Source: Amia ocellicauda (taxonomy: Eukaryota > Chordata > Actinopteri > Amiiformes > Amiidae). From it: 64,000 bases of DNA. Location of the stretch: assembly GCF_036373705.1 (NCBI RefSeq), contig NC_089852.1, positions 29,128,707-29,192,706 of the forward strand. The letters run 5' to 3'. This document shows positions 1-13,350 of the stretch, one piece after another (positions within the stretch are counted from its first letter, which is position 1; every line of letters begins with the position of its first letter). The notes beneath the pieces are model-generated. The model was not told the DNA's origin. It saw only the letters and a program-made list of their open reading frames with translations, and did no database searches. The position numbers were made by a program, and so were the translations under genes.

Positions 1-257
1 GGTTGTCTGTGGAAATAACACTATCACACAGCATGGAAGACATTGTAGGTGCCAGGTATTCATGTTAATTGAATTAAACCTAAAAGATAAGGGCCCTGTA
101 TAACAGTGATGGACTACATTTGTAATGGTGCAGGTTTTTAAATCCACACAGCTGCTCAGGGCAGGGTTTGCAGTGTGTCTGCACACTGTCTTGCTATGCT
201 ATAGCACAGGGCAGATATGTGCCATCCTGCCTGGCCCATTTGTGGCTGCCACTGTAC

Positions 258-2120
258 CTCTATGGGATGGCTGTTGTCCAGGGCGTCGAGGTCCAAAGCA
301 CGCGTGTAGTCGGCAGACACGAACTGTGTCCAGATGTCGTATTCCGGGAAGCAGTGGTCGACACACAGGTACTCTATCCAGGATGCAAATCCCTCGTTCA
401 GCCACAAGTGGGTCCACCACTCCTACAAGCAGACCAGTCACACAGATCAGGAATGGACTCACAGCAGGGAAAACACACAAGAGAAACATTAACACAATCA
501 AAACAGTGCCAGCTGAGGCAGTTATGGGGTCCTGAACTGGGACATTTTAACTGAAAAATGTAGAGAAAAAGGTGCCCAATAGCACACTAGCTTGTCCTAC
601 ACAGAGTACTGTATGTAGCAGGACTTTCAGCTGCTGTTTACCACTGTGTTGAATTAGTGGCATTTACGTGAAGCCAATGTTTTCTTATGATATGCAAACC
701 AAGATGAACCTATGAGATAAGGAGGATGAGCACAAAACAAGAGGTTCAAAGAGCTGGGGGGTTGGGGGTGGAGCAGGGTGCAAATAACTCAGCTACTCCC
801 CAGGAGCAAGAAAGTTTGCCAGGCACAGATTAAGAACCAGACAGCCAGTCTGGACAAGAAAGAGAAATTCAATCCTGTGTGGTATGTGGTATTACTGCAA
901 TGCTCTGAGCTGCAAGACGAGACCCAACTGACTGCTGACACAACTGATGAAAAACAAAGTACATAAACATCACAGCACAGCAGATGCTGAGTGGATACTG
1001 TACTAGTAAGGGCCAGCGGGAGGAGTGGCTACTCTTACTGCAGGGAACTGAGGTAAAAAAAAACAAGCTAATCTCTCCAGCAAAATATGCAAAGTGTCCC
1101 AGGGGTGTCCTTCACCACACTTGTCACTATGGACTCGGATATTATGTATGATTAAGCAAAACAAAACCAAGAGGTTGAAGAGAAAAGAGGACTACAATAA
1201 CATCAGCACAGCACGCACAGGACCTGTGCCACAGACTTGAAACGTCTGCCATGTCAGTGATTCGAAACACTGAAGCTAGTAGCAACCTTCTCATGTGATG
1301 TCATTAATAAGCCAACAAAGACAGGGCACATAATTTAACAGCCTTGAAGGCCAACTTAATTAGCATGCTCTGAACACATCTACTGGGAATGCAGAAACCT
1401 CTGTGTTCAAAGACCATCCAGTGATACAAACACACACACACACATTTCTACTTACAGACACTCATATGTCATGCAGATCCTCTCAATCACTTGTAAGAAC
1501 AAGACAACAATAGTTCAAAGTGTCATTGTAATTCTGAGCCTGTCAGTACAAGCTTGACCAATCGTGTTTCTGTATTTGAGAACAATATTCAAACTGGTCC
1601 CGAGAGACCGCTAACTGCCCGAGCTGGGCTCCAGAAAAGGAGAGGCACGTTCTGAACATGACTGGCAATGAGCAGAGATTACCATGGTGACGAGATTCCC
1701 AAACCACTGGTGAGCGAGCTCATGACCGACCACGAGGGCCACCCACTGGCGCGAGGAGGAGCAGGAGTTCTTGGGGTCGATGAGCAGAGCTGTCTCTCTG
1801 TGGAGAAATGGCCTCAGTAGTTATCCTCGGCCCACTATCACACAGTCGCACAATCACACAATGTATGAGGAGGATAGGGTTAACTTAGACAAAAATAACT
1901 AACTGATTCCTTTATCTTGAAGAGTTCTAAGAGTACAGTAGTGAGAAGGCAAGATGTGCTGGTATTGATATTTTGGTCTGTTATTACAAAAGGATGTGCA
2001 GCACTATGTGGATTTACATTGGCTGAAACTACACTTGGAAGGAAAGATAGAACTACCCTGGTGAAATCAAAATGAAAAAAAGATACCTGTAAGTAACAAG
2101 GCCCCAGTTTTCCATGGCAC
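258..2120 (-). CDS. NPEPPS: NPEPPS exons 8-10 (active-site exons: GAMEN and HEXXH zinc motif)
   Basis: Exon 8 (2087-2120, only 34 bp) encodes the GAMENWG exopeptidase motif that binds the substrate N-terminus. Exon 9 (1683-1797) encodes [12 protein letters not shown], the HEXXH zinc-binding motif with its catalytic Glu. Exon 10 (258-422) encodes the third zinc ligand Glu in [10 protein letters not shown], followed by [18 protein letters not shown]. All metal-binding residues expected in this part of an M1 peptidase are present, so the gene looks functional. The transition-state tyrosine expected further downstream is outside the window. Exon 10 ends in phase 0 at a GTACAG donor; bases 1-257 are intron. 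Confidence 0.96.
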
Positions 2121-5100
2121 CTATAAACAGTTAAAATACATATTAATATAAAGACTTTATTGTGTATTTAAAAAAAAAAAAAAAAAAACTAACCAGTTTG
2201 TGTGTACTTACCAGCAGCAAAGTCAGCGATAGCTATGAGATCAATTTTAGGCAGCGGATACGGAACATTAAAATAGTCTTTGTAAAAAGGCAAGGTTTTT
2301 ACCGCCACCTAGAGAGGGAGAGAGAGAGAGAGTGTGTGTTAGCAGGAGGATTCCAGACTTCACACTTGAGGATGTCTGGGAATTGTCAACGCTGTGATTT
2401 CATTTTAGGTCTCAGAATGAACAATGAAAATCAGATCTAACACCCCAAAATAATAACTCACCTCTAACGCAAATTTCCCTTGTTCTGCCTTTCCAAGGGG
2501 AGTATAGACACGGACTACTACACCATCAGAGGACTTGCTTTCAACAAAGTCGTACTCCCCCACTACAAATGCCACTAGGTACGTAGACATGATCGGCGTC
2601 GTAGCGAACTTCACTTCTACAAGGCTCTCGTCTTCGGGATATGGCTTTCTATCAATGACATTCTGAAATGGGAAGAAGGAATTTAGCGGTTAAAATTCAC
2701 AGCCTTGCAATTAGCACACAGATGTGGTCGCAGACAACATGAAGAGATACCGAATTCTGATAAAGTGAGATGCGTTGCTAGAACACAGATGCGCTGCTAG
2801 GACACAGTGAAACTTCTGCTGTTCCCGGCACCACATCTATAGAGGCTCAATGCACAGTTGTGGATGTTATAAATTATAAATATTTAGAGCAGACATAGTA
2901 AAGATGACCTGAAGAGTGGAAACCCATCTTGAAGCTTTTAGTTAAAATGTCCCCAGACTAGCAGTCTGGGCAGCGCGGCGCTCACCATGTTGGACAGAGC
3001 CACCCTGTCCTTGGGCACAATCAGGGAAATGTCGAAGGTCGCTTTGATGGCCGGCTCGTCCCAGCAGGGGAAGGCTCGGCGGGCGTCAGTGGCCTACAAC
3101 ACAAATGCATCACGGCAGGTCATTACATACAGGAAGGAGGAAATACAGGTTTGCACACATTAGGGAAGAGCGCTTGGATATTACAAACACTCATAGTCAC
3201 TACGTTGATCTTATAATGGTACAGAGACTGACTGTTTGTATCTCTGTGTGGAACTGTGCGCCATGTACCTATATATATACCTATCTATCTATATATCGAT
3301 CAATCTCCCTCTATATATACACTCACCTAAAGGATTATTAGGAACACCATACTAATACTGTGTTTGACCCCCTTTCGCCTTCAGAACTGCCTTAATTCTA
3401 CGTGGCATTGATTCAACAAGGTGCTGAAAGCATTCTTTAGAAATGTTGGCCCATATTGATAGGATAGCATCTTGCAGTTGATGGAGATTTGTGGGATGCA
3501 CATCCAGGGCACGAAGCTCCCGTTCCACCACATCCCAAAGATGCTCTATTGGGTTGAGATCTGGTGACTGTGGGGGCCAGTTTAGTACAGTGAACTCATT
3601 GTCATGTTCAAGAAACCAATTTGAAATGATTCGACCTTTGTGACATGGTGCATTATCCTGCTGGAAGTAGCCATCAGAGGATGGGTACTTGGTGGTCATA
3701 AAGGGATGGACATGGTCAGAAACAATGCTCAGGTAGGCCGTGGCATTTAAACGATGCCCAATTGGCACTAAGGGGCCTAAAGTGTGCCAAGAAAACATCC
3801 CCCACACCATTACACCACCACCACCAGCCTGCACAGTGGTAACAAGGCATGATGGATCCATGTTCTCATTCTGTTTACGCCAAATTCTGACTCTACCATC
3901 TGAAGTCTCAACAGAAATCGAGACTCATCAGACCAGGCAACATTTTTCCAGTCTTCAACTGTCCAATTTTGGTGAGCTTGTGCAAATTGTAGCCTCTTTT
4001 TCCTATTTGTAGTGGAGATGAGTGGTACCCGGTGGGGTCTTCTGCTGTTGTTGCCCATCCGCCTCAAGGTTGTACGTGTTGTGGCTTCACAAATGCTTTG
4101 CTGCATACCTCGGTTGTAACGAGTGGTTATTTCAGTCAAAGTTGCTCTTCTATCAGCTTGAATCAGTCGGCCCATTCTCCTCTGACCTCTAGCATCAACA
4201 AGGCATTTTCGCCCACAGGACTGCCGCATACTGGATGTTTTTCCCTTTTCACACCATTCTTTGTAAACCCTAGAAATGGTTGTGCGTGAAAATCCCAGTA
4301 ACTGAGCAGATTGTGAAATACTCAGACCGGCCCGTCTGGCACCAACAACCATGCCACGCTCAAAATTGCTTAAATCACCTTTCTTTCCCATTCAGACATT
4401 CAGTTTGGAGTTCAGGAGATTGTCTTGACCAGGACCACACCCCTAAATGCATTGAAGCAACTGCCATGTGATTGGTTGGTTAGATAATTGCATTAATGAG
4501 AAATTGAACAGGTGTTCCTAATAATCCTTTAGGTGAGTGTATATACGTCCTATACCTAATCTGCAAAACTAGTGCTAACATCCAATCAGAAAAAAAACTG
4601 TCTGTGCAGGATATACAGGAAAGACACCATAATGTAAAGCCTTTTACCAATCATTTACCTCAAACTGTGTGACAGCAGCATAGCGGATTTCTCCGGTAGG
4701 GATTGCATATTTACTTCTATAAAACCCTTTCATTTTATCATTCAGTTCTCCAACAAAATCTATCTTTAGTGAACCAGAACCTGCAACAAAGTAAAAAAAA
4801 ATCATTAAATGGTACACTGTTTGCCAACAAGTCTCACTTAATGGAGTTCATTTCTGATGACTACAATTTTCTTAAAGAGCCCTAATGTGACTTTTTTAAA
4901 GTGATAGCCATGTAGCCTGAATGAGCCTTTAGCATGGTCGTTACACAGAGCTGTACAGTTAGCTAACAAATTAACAGTGTGTTTGGCATCAAAAACTGTC
5001 CCTGCTACAAAGCACTAGATGACATTTTAAAATAGGATTTCACTCAACTTTTTGTTTTGTTCCGTTTTATTTCACAAAAGATGGGCATGTTTTTTTTTTT

Positions 5101-8100
5101 CTCTACATCAAGAGCAATACAACATATTTAAATGGTGCAGATTTACACTGACTCATTTCCTATGGGAGAGATATAGGGATGAGCTACATGGGAAACCGTT
5201 GAACAAAAAACATGAGAAATGAATAAACAAACTCTGGCCCTTTCGGCTTATTGCAAGTTCTGCATTAAACTCCATTACTGCAGTTGGCAGCACTGCAGGC
5301 GTTGGATTCCCGAAGGGTATTAAATGAGAAACGGATTGGATGCATTTAACGACATGAAGCATGCTTACATTCGGATGTCTTTCAGTGATTTAAAGGTCTC
5401 ATTCCCACAGGACTCCAATTAGGGGAGATACGGGCATGTGTTGCCACATTTCAGTCTGCTGTCCTAGGCCCAAATGCTGCGTAGTGTCAGTGTGTTCTAC
5501 TACTTCTTTCTCACAGCGATTAATTTTACACCTGCTGCTGAGGCAAAGCTGCACACCACCAGAGTGACCCTTGTTATTCAATAAAACAGGCACAGTGTTA
5601 ATCTAGCGCCTGAAGCCCTATTAATGGACTAAATATAATTCAGAGCTGCTGTGAGGATCTAATTAGCTTTGCTGTCTGGATTTTATACCAGGTGGTGGTA
5701 ACAAAAGGTTTTGTTATAAACAGCATGCTATGTCCACTACCTAATTCAATACAAACAGATTTGAACTTTGTATTTGTCTTAGTAAATAAGGACATTGCTA
5801 ATGCTTATATCTGATAAATGGTTATGTTAATTGTCACTGTGAATGTATGCATTGTTAAAATTCTCATGCAATCAGCTCACCTTTCTGAAGAGCACTGGGG
5901 AATGACAGAGTGACTTTCTCATCCTCGTTCTGATAGTTGAATCCCGTAGCATTTATCTCTAAAGGAAAAACAACAACAAAGGTAACCTTACAACAGCCAT
6001 CTGGGATTGGTTTTCTATGCCACAGTGAACTAGTGACTGGCATCCCTGTCAGCAGGTTAGAGCTCAGTGGGGTGCAGTGAGCAGTCAGACTGTGGTCATC
6101 AGCACACGTGCCCAGCGTGTCAGAGATACTGTAACAGGCCTGCACACATGCCAACAAGTGCTGACAGGGCAGTGTCTCATTGATACTTCCAGGCAATTTC
6201 CCAGGAAGGTCTTATGAGGGGATCTTCAGCACACAGCAAAGCCCATGCTGCACCTGCAATACTCCAGCCTGCTTCTCAGCATCCCTCTACCTACTGAGAG
6301 TGCTTTAAAAAACATTATAAAATGTAAATGTTCAAAAATAACAGTTGATAAAGCCTGTTCATATTTGATTAACATAATTTCTGCTAGCACATGAACAGCA
6401 GTTTAAACTGTTTATCTGCAGCTCTAGTGCTGCGACATTCACACTGAAACACGAGGCCTTCGTTACAGAATGGTAGCAAATGATGGATATGAGATCATCT
6501 CCCATTCCCGTTCGCAGGGCCACACTTAACATTCCCAAGCGTGTGAGGAGATAAAACAGTTTAGTAAATACTATCGTGCTCTGTGGCCTGAGCTCTCTGC
6601 CATTAAAGTAAGAGTATGATGTAAACACAAAAGCCAGCCTTCAGTTGGATAATGGGAAGTGTATCACTCGGGTCTCAGACAGGAAAGAAAAGAGCTGCGG
6701 ATGCCCATCCTTACTCAATACAGATGCAACTCAAACAACATTTGTGCCACGATGTTCACACCCTTAAAGGCTAGGAATAATTACCCCAGCACAGCAGAGC
6801 ACAGCTGTTGCTTAAACAATGGTGCTCTCCTACACAGTGCTTGTGTGTGACTGAGACTTTTCAAAGGTATAAAACACAACCAACAGAAATCATGATTATA
6901 ACAATGAATGGGCACCTGACAGAAGTGCACATTGACTGTGTAGGATGTGCATCTCTCAGCTCTCTATAATGATATCTAGCACTATCCCAGCTGCAGACAT
7001 CTGGAGGAACACAGTCAGCACTCCCCAAACAGACCAGAGGGAATCAATGCAAGCTAATCTGCAGTAAAATGTCTTCAGCCTCTCTGCACTTTCCTGGTAA
7101 CTCCTGTAGCACAGGAGGCAACAGTTCACACGTTGTGAAATAAACATATAATCCACTCCTGCAGTTGCGTGTCATTACTTGCTGGATGCAACAGAAAGTG
7201 TTTCACAAGCTGCAGAGTAAATGGCTTATGCTCATCTGAAGAGAGCCAGGACTTCACTTTGAAAAAACACGTGTTTGAGATATATAAAGGAAGTATTTCA
7301 CATCTGAGAGCGATTGGTATAACTGTAAACAGTGTTCAGAATCCCAGCCACCCACGACACTGTACACACACAGCCTGCGCTCTGGAGGGGCAACCTTGGC
7401 AGTGAGATCAAAGCCCGAGACAAAGCATGACACTTCATGGAAATTGATTTTTATAACAAGGGAAATTAAAGAGCAGATCAAGTCTGACATATGATGAGGG
7501 GCCACAGTGCGCATTCCCCCAAAGGGTGGCAGTGACTGCTGCACACTGCTATGGTTTCCATAACAACAGTGGAAAGGTTGCCATGGTACACTGCAAAGTA
7601 AGTGAAGGTGAAAAGTAGTAATTGCTCTGCCTGCATCAAGTGACTAGTTTGTTCACAGTTTACAGTCATCCAGGGTCTGCCTAAGTAAATCAATCAGATA
7701 AGACTGATGCATCAGTCAAAGTACATCAACAAACCAGTGGCAAACCAGAAATATGGACGTGTCTGCAGGCCACCTCACATCACAATGGGGGGAATCACAT
7801 GCTTTGTACATTCATACAGGAGTGAGAATGTCGGTTGCAGGAGGAGTATTGGGAATGCAGTGTGAAGCACCAGGCCCTGCACCAGGCTGACTGTAGGCTA
7901 CCGACAACCAAACCAGCAGGCATGGAGCTGCGGTGTTTTGCAGCCTCTCTTGCGGTGATCGGGGGGATATCAGACGGTGGGTGCGCTGCCCTCAGTTCAC
8001 TCACCCTCTCCTCCCTCTGGCACAAAGGATGCTGTGATGATGTCGATATCTGCACAGTTCATCACAATCTGATTGGTAGCCTGTATGACCTACAAGCAAC

Positions 8101-11100
8101 AGAAAACAAGAACAGAAATTAAAACCACAGTGTTATAGTCCAGCAATGTAACGGCCCATCTAGAGCGAAAGGCAGCAAAGCAGTCCAGAAAGCATTCCAG
8201 CACTTGGCTCTCTGGAGACAACAGCCGCAACTGATCCTGCAGGTCCTGGCTCCTGGCAACTGTGCATCTAACTAACCAGTAAAAATATACACCTGACATT
8301 GAAAGAAACTATTAGCTTCACACAATTTTTTCACCCACAATAATGTTTTCCTGGATTGAACAATTCTGGTATCAGTGATAATAATGGCATATCACTAAAA
8401 CCCAGTGTATTTAGTAAGTAACCGTCCATCGAATGCAAAAAAGCATAGAGAATCTCTGTAATAGCCACGCCGCTCAGCTGACTGGTTACCCCATGTTCCC
8501 AGCTGGAACCTCATAGCTGATCACTTGAAGGTGGAAATTAAGAGTGAATTTGTTGGGTCACTGGAGGACAGTTGGCACCCTGTGTGTGATGCAATCTGCT
8601 GACACTGAAGTTGTTTTGTTGTGCTTTGCACAGCTAGTGTGTCTAAGGCTTGTGAACTCTTATAAAACTTCTGTCAATAACTACAGAGGCTCATATCAGC
8701 AGTGCAGCACATAACAATGCTCCACTGCAGGCAGAGTGTTTGAGGCAGGAAGAACTTTCAGTTCAGTTTTTTCAGTTCCATTGTCAAACAGTAACACATT
8801 TTCTACAGCCTGTGAAAACATGGATAATATGAGCATGGGCTGCAAGTCTGCAGTGTGGGGGAAAGGGAACAACTGACTTACCAGCATGGCAAGAATTGTG
8901 TGGTGACTGGCTTAATCAGAGGACGTAATTCTGCATCATTGAAGGTGCTCACTTTGCATTTTCTCAAATACTCCATGTGGGCATAATCTTATTTCAAACA
9001 AATGAATGTACATCTCAGCACTGAAGCAACATCTCCGTGCATCAGCAGGACTCTAAATAACTTGAGGCCGAGCAGTATCGAATGCAAGCTTAGTAAAAGA
9101 TAAAGGAAGAACAAATACTATGGTGCAAGTGCACGCAGCACCTCATTCAGGCTGAGTGAAGCAGGAGCATTCAGAGGACACTTGACTTCCCGGGTTTTAA
9201 TGCTAGTGTAGGACAAAGACACACCCCAAAACAATCACATGGCTTTAGAATTTGAAAAGCTTCCTTTCAGCTGACCTGAACTTTACAGAATGAGGAGCGA
9301 GCTGCACACAGCCTGCAATACAGCACATGGCCATGTAACCCTGAGAGCAGGTGAGTGGAGCTGGAGCTGCAATCCCACTGTCGGGTGTCTGGGAATTCAA
9401 CACTGCCTCTAAATCTACAGCGCTGCACTTTGCCTCCAAATGGATCTGCATGGTCTTTCCCATGCTATCACATATCACAAGTAACAGAATTAGCATGCCA
9501 TGAAAGCCTGTTTGTAAGGAGGTTATAATCCCCATTAAATCCTTATCCTCATAGAATATCGACAGCTATACATTTAAAAAGGGAAACTATATGATGGTCA
9601 CATTAAATTCAATAGATGTCTCTAACCCCACTCCATTTGCACTGAAGAGTGATTGGGGGAATAGCACATTCTTCCACTTTTTCTCACTAAGGGTACAAGG
9701 ATTCACTATGGATCTTTCCATTTACATACACACACGTATTAAAAAAACACACACGCAAGTATATACACACACACATATACATACACAAACACACACACTC
9801 AATTTGCTGATTTCCAAGGCAAAATTTGTATGTCAGCTACTTCATTACAGGCTAATCATACTATCCGGTGTTTTTAAGATCCACTGACATAGCTTTCATA
9901 ATAGACTGGAAAGCAGTTTGCAAATGGAGTGGCTTAAAGCCAGCATGTGTTTTAGTCTTCAGGGAGGATGTCTGTGTGAAAAGGCCTTGCTCGTCTCTCT
10001 CAGAATGCAGATTCCCCGTCCCCATGCACACTGGTTATTTTCCACAGCCTATAACAGCGCTCTCGAATGACAACCACAACCTTGTATAATGACTGAACCA
10101 AATAACACAAAAGATCACGTTCATGTACAACATGTCTGTCCAAGCTTTAGCCGCTTCAATGTGCCATTATTCAGTTATAGACTGGAAGCTGCAATGAGAT
10201 GATTATGCAGAATTTAAAAATATTTTTAAAATCATCATACAAGTACACAGCAAATATGAACTGTAGTGAGAATAAAAATAATAAAAGTGTTAAAGCAACA
10301 GACAACAACAATTGAAAATAGGATACTGGGAACAGCTTAAATTTCTTTCAAATAAACTAGGGATCCATAGTAGTTCCTTTTGTTACTGCTTTCCTTTAGG
10401 GGGCAAATAACAGTGACTGTGGTTGGGACCTGGGCTAGGGCACTGTCTTGCCCTGGATACAGGATTACTGCAGTTCAGTGCAGCTGGCTGGAAACAAGTG
10501 GGCTGGTGTGGGCTGCTGTGGGAATCTGTTATCATGAAAAGTTGAGGTCTATTCAGAAAACAACGTGATCATGTTTTTCCAACATTTGTAAAAATAACTA
10601 CATTAAAATGGGTATTCATAAAAATCTCCTATATAATCCAGTATGTTGCTGCCTAAACTCACAGTCCTAAGTGATGACTTAACTGCTGGCTAGTCACATA
10701 CTTTAGGTCAAATGTTTTTCTATTCCATGGAAAAAATAATACTTCAAAGAACTCTGTGGGACAAAACATTAAAAACATTATTCAAAACATTATTGTAGTC
10801 ACATCACAAAATCTCAGAGTTAGAATGAGAATCTTGACAGAATAATAGGTTTTGCTTTTTTTACATTCTGAAGGGAGCATACCGTCCTCTGTCAGAATAC
10901 AGTATGCTGTGGGACCCTAAATGCCATTTTTGGGGGGAAATCACTGCTGGAATACTATAAGCATACCATTATATAATATGTTGAATTTAAAAATTGTTGC
11001 AGAAATGAAGACCAATAACACCTTTTTGAATGACACAATTGGGAAACAAAATGTATAATAAAGGTAAGGCAACAGGGACACATGACAAGACTGAGACAGC

Positions 11101-13224
11101 AGAGCTGGCCCACTGGCCCAGTTAAACAGGTCGTCTCAGCTCTGAGTCACAGCCCTTGGTGGGAGTGCTGACTGATGAACAATGGCAGCTGGGAGCATGG
11201 TCTTCACAGAGAGCTGTCACGGCTTAGCAGCCCAATAGCAACACAGGATGAGTAGTTATCAATATCCTCTCTCACAATTGTCAGAACTGCCGCTTTGCTG
11301 GATGATGGGAGACTGCGACTGGACCTTCACGATTCATTCCCCACACAGCATTTTACAGCCGGCACTTAATGATCAATTATAGCTACACCTTAATGACAAA
11401 TTCTTTACCCATATGATGATACATGTTTGTCATGTAAAGAGGGAATACTGAACTGTCTAAATAAGAAGAAAGTGTTCGGGAGAAGGAAAGCAGTAATGTA
11501 AAGCCTCATTCTGAGCCTCAAGTATCGCTCATCGCCTCCTGCTTTCTACACATTTCTCTGCAGCTTTAGGTACGTGTATAATGGAGATCTTGTCCTAAAT
11601 TAAATGCTACCACTAACAAGGAACATAGCAAGTCAGTAGACACTTCACGGAGCAGACACTAGAATGCGACATCACAACAGTGCCACTAAACACATGAAGT
11701 GTGTGACTGCTGCAGGCAAATGCAATGTACTTGACTTGAAACCAAAATTAACTATTTGCATTGGGCCTCTAGACCTCACAACTCTAGCAATGCTTTCAAC
11801 CTTTTACAGTATAAATATTATTGACTATGTGCAAACTGGTTTCTTTACAAGATTGTCTCCCTCTCCCGTCCTACACCACAGGCTGTAATTAGCATGGTTA
11901 ACCCATGTCCATTTGCCATATGTGTTGCACTGAATGGAGCTCTGGTTGAGCTGTTTTTAACAACCGCCATGGATAAGGGTGTTTGCTATGATATAAATAA
12001 GAAATAATAACATGCTGAACTAGATTATTGTATATTAAACAAACTAAACATAAAAAAACAACAACAACAACAAAGAATCGAGCGTGAAACATACTGAACT
12101 GATGTGCTTTCATTGTATTCTCTGTGATCGCTTCACTGCACATTTAAACATTTTGAGATTAACTTTGATTAAGTTTATTGTGCTGTAGTTCACTGTAAAA
12201 TCATATTAATGCAAACCTTGTTCAATTCACCTTTTGGTTACAGAAAACCTTTCAAGGCATTTACACCAAGACAAGATGATCTGTTGGAGCCTCCTTATCA
12301 AGGCCTGAGTGTGGTTTATATTCATAAGGAATTTCTGCCAATAAATAAATAATAATAATAGGACTGGTCGTCTAAACCACAGATTTATGGAGCACTTAAG
12401 TGCACTTTCACCGACCCACGTTAGCCTAAACACTTCTTACACTGCAGAAGGGAATTTAAAAATGAGACTGTGGATGTCTGCTAGCATGCTCTCAGTCTCG
12501 TACAATTGTGCAGGGTCTAGGGTGAGATTAAAAAGATCTACAAAATAATACATTAAGACACGGGATTGCATAAAGCAGCCCTTTGCTTTGACATTTAAAC
12601 TGGGCTCCACAGCGAAGGCGGAAGCCCAGAGCTCTGCAGAAAAGTCATTCGCCTGGAATGATAATTGAATGGTCATTATTGTGACTATTGTAACTGAAAT
12701 ATTTTACCTCCCTTCGTTATGATTATTTGTGTAATATGTGAATGCACAGTTTGACAACATGTATACTATTATATAACAGTCGCTCTACCTACACTGTATA
12801 ATAAGTAGTAACGCTAATCTGGGAAGGATACATACAGGACAGCCCCCTTCGTGGATACAGTAAACGACATTACGTAACGCAGGCAGTACCGTTGAGCTGC
12901 GCTGTCTGCTGCTGGGTGCCTTACCTCCACAGCGGCCTCCAGCTTCCCCTCGAAGGTGAAGTCGATGAGGTCGGGCTTCAGGCACAACCCGTAGTTGACG
13001 GGGTAGACGTCAGTGGGTAGCCGCTCGAAGGGCCTCCTCTCTGGCATGGTGTCTGTCACTGGAGCTCGGCTGGAATCGCTGGCGGAGACGACACTGGCTC
13101 TCGGTTTCACTGTGAACCGGGCTGGAGAGCAGAGCAGAGTGGCTTTCGAGAGCAAAACGTGGCTTTGGGGGATTATTTCTCTGACAGATGACAGGAAAAT
13201 CCGACGGCTAAAGACCAGCAGCAT
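258..13224 (-). CDS. NPEPPS: Puromycin-sensitive aminopeptidase, 5' part (exons 1-10)
   Basis: Cytosolic M1-family zinc aminopeptidase that removes N-terminal residues from peptides; the family is known for trimming proteasome products. Ten exons were read on the minus strand: 12925-13224, 8005-8089, 5881-5958, 4659-4780, 2986-3093, 2462-2662, 2212-2308, 2087-2120, 1683-1797 and 258-422. All have GT-AG boundaries and their phases join without a break, giving about 435 residues of a protein that is about 919 residues in human. The order matches human NPEPPS: MPE-RPFERLP start, [31 protein letters not shown] and the NEGFASW block. The remaining 3' exons lie beyond base 1. I saw no frameshift or stop in the exons. 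Identification is very secure; individual exon ends are by-eye calls. Confidence 0.97.
2212..8089 (-). CDS. NPEPPS: NPEPPS exons 2-7 (N-terminal beta domain and start of catalytic domain)
   Basis: Exon 2 (8005-8089) encodes the segment with [19 protein letters not shown]. Exon 3 (5881-5958) carries [12 protein letters not shown]. Exon 4 (4659-4780) carries [20 protein letters not shown]. Exon 5 (2986-3093) carries the [18 protein letters not shown] motif shared by M1 aminopeptidases. Exon 6 (2462-2662) carries [16 protein letters not shown] and [10 protein letters not shown]. Exon 7 (2212-2308) carries [18 protein letters not shown] and IAIADFAA. Together they form the N-terminal beta-sandwich domain and the entrance to the thermolysin-like domain. 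Intron 4 contains a Tc1-like transposon. Intron 1 (8090-12924) is the longest and holds only CA- and AT-rich low-complexity sequence that I could recognise. Confidence 0.95.
3320..4539 (-). mobile_element. Tc1/mariner-like DNA transposon in NPEPPS intron 4
   Basis: A 1220-bp element bounded by 29-bp terminal inverted repeats (3320-3348 and 4511-4539; outer end CACTCACCTAAAGG). It is flanked on both sides by TA (3318-3319 and 4540-4541), the target duplication of Tc1/mariner elements. It carries one transposase gene on the minus strand. Both termini are intact and the two repeats match each other, so the insertion looks relatively young or the family is well preserved. Confidence 0.95.
3352..4391 (-). 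pseudogene. Tc1-like transposase with one apparent frameshift
   Basis: The N-terminal part (from ATG at 4391) begins [13 protein letters not shown] and contains the paired helix-turn-helix DNA-binding region, followed by the DDE catalytic core beginning VAWSDESRF. The reading frame is lost shortly after that first Asp motif, near 3910. The remainder continues in another frame from about 3861 down to 3352, with QDNAPCH (second Asp) and [12 protein letters not shown] (catalytic Glu). I see one frame disruption and no other obvious lesion, so the source copy was probably active and this copy probably is not. A sequencing indel could also explain the break. Confidence 0.85.
12925..13224 (-). CDS. 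NPEPPS: NPEPPS exon 1 (N-terminal extension and start of catalytic protein)
   Basis: The first ATG in frame is at 13224 and a second ([11 protein letters not shown]) is at 13047. Residues 1-59 before the second Met are rich in Arg, Ser and hydrophobics with few acids, resembling the N-terminal extension of the human protein; the conserved part starts at the second Met. Either codon could be the main start. The exon ends with codon phase 0 at a GTAAGG donor after the AAVE residues, the same place as in human. Only about 130 bp of unique sequence separates the first ATG from the large minisatellite, so promoter and 5' UTR are either very compact or interrupted by the array. Confidence 0.93.
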
Positions 13225-13306
13225 AGAAATACCGAACTGTGCCCGTTCCCTCTGCCGACCGAAAACACAGACGCGCCGTGCGTGCGTGCGTGGCCCCGCG
13301 AGAAAG

Positions 13307-13314
13307 TGACGTCA
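13307..13314. promoter_or_regulatory. Perfect CRE octamer upstream of NPEPPS
   Basis: The palindrome TGACGTCA, the full CREB/ATF consensus, lies 83 bp upstream of the first NPEPPS ATG in a short CpG-rich stretch (about 13225-13345). It is the only perfect CRE I noticed near the gene. Position and sequence context fit a proximal promoter element; binding is inferred, not shown. Confidence 0.5.
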
Positions 13315-13350
13315 GCACGCCGCTCACCAACGCGCTTGAGCCCTCCCTGC

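Noticed and set aside
156..554. Plus-strand open frames over NPEPPS exon 10
   Set aside because: Antisense shadows of a strongly conserved exon.
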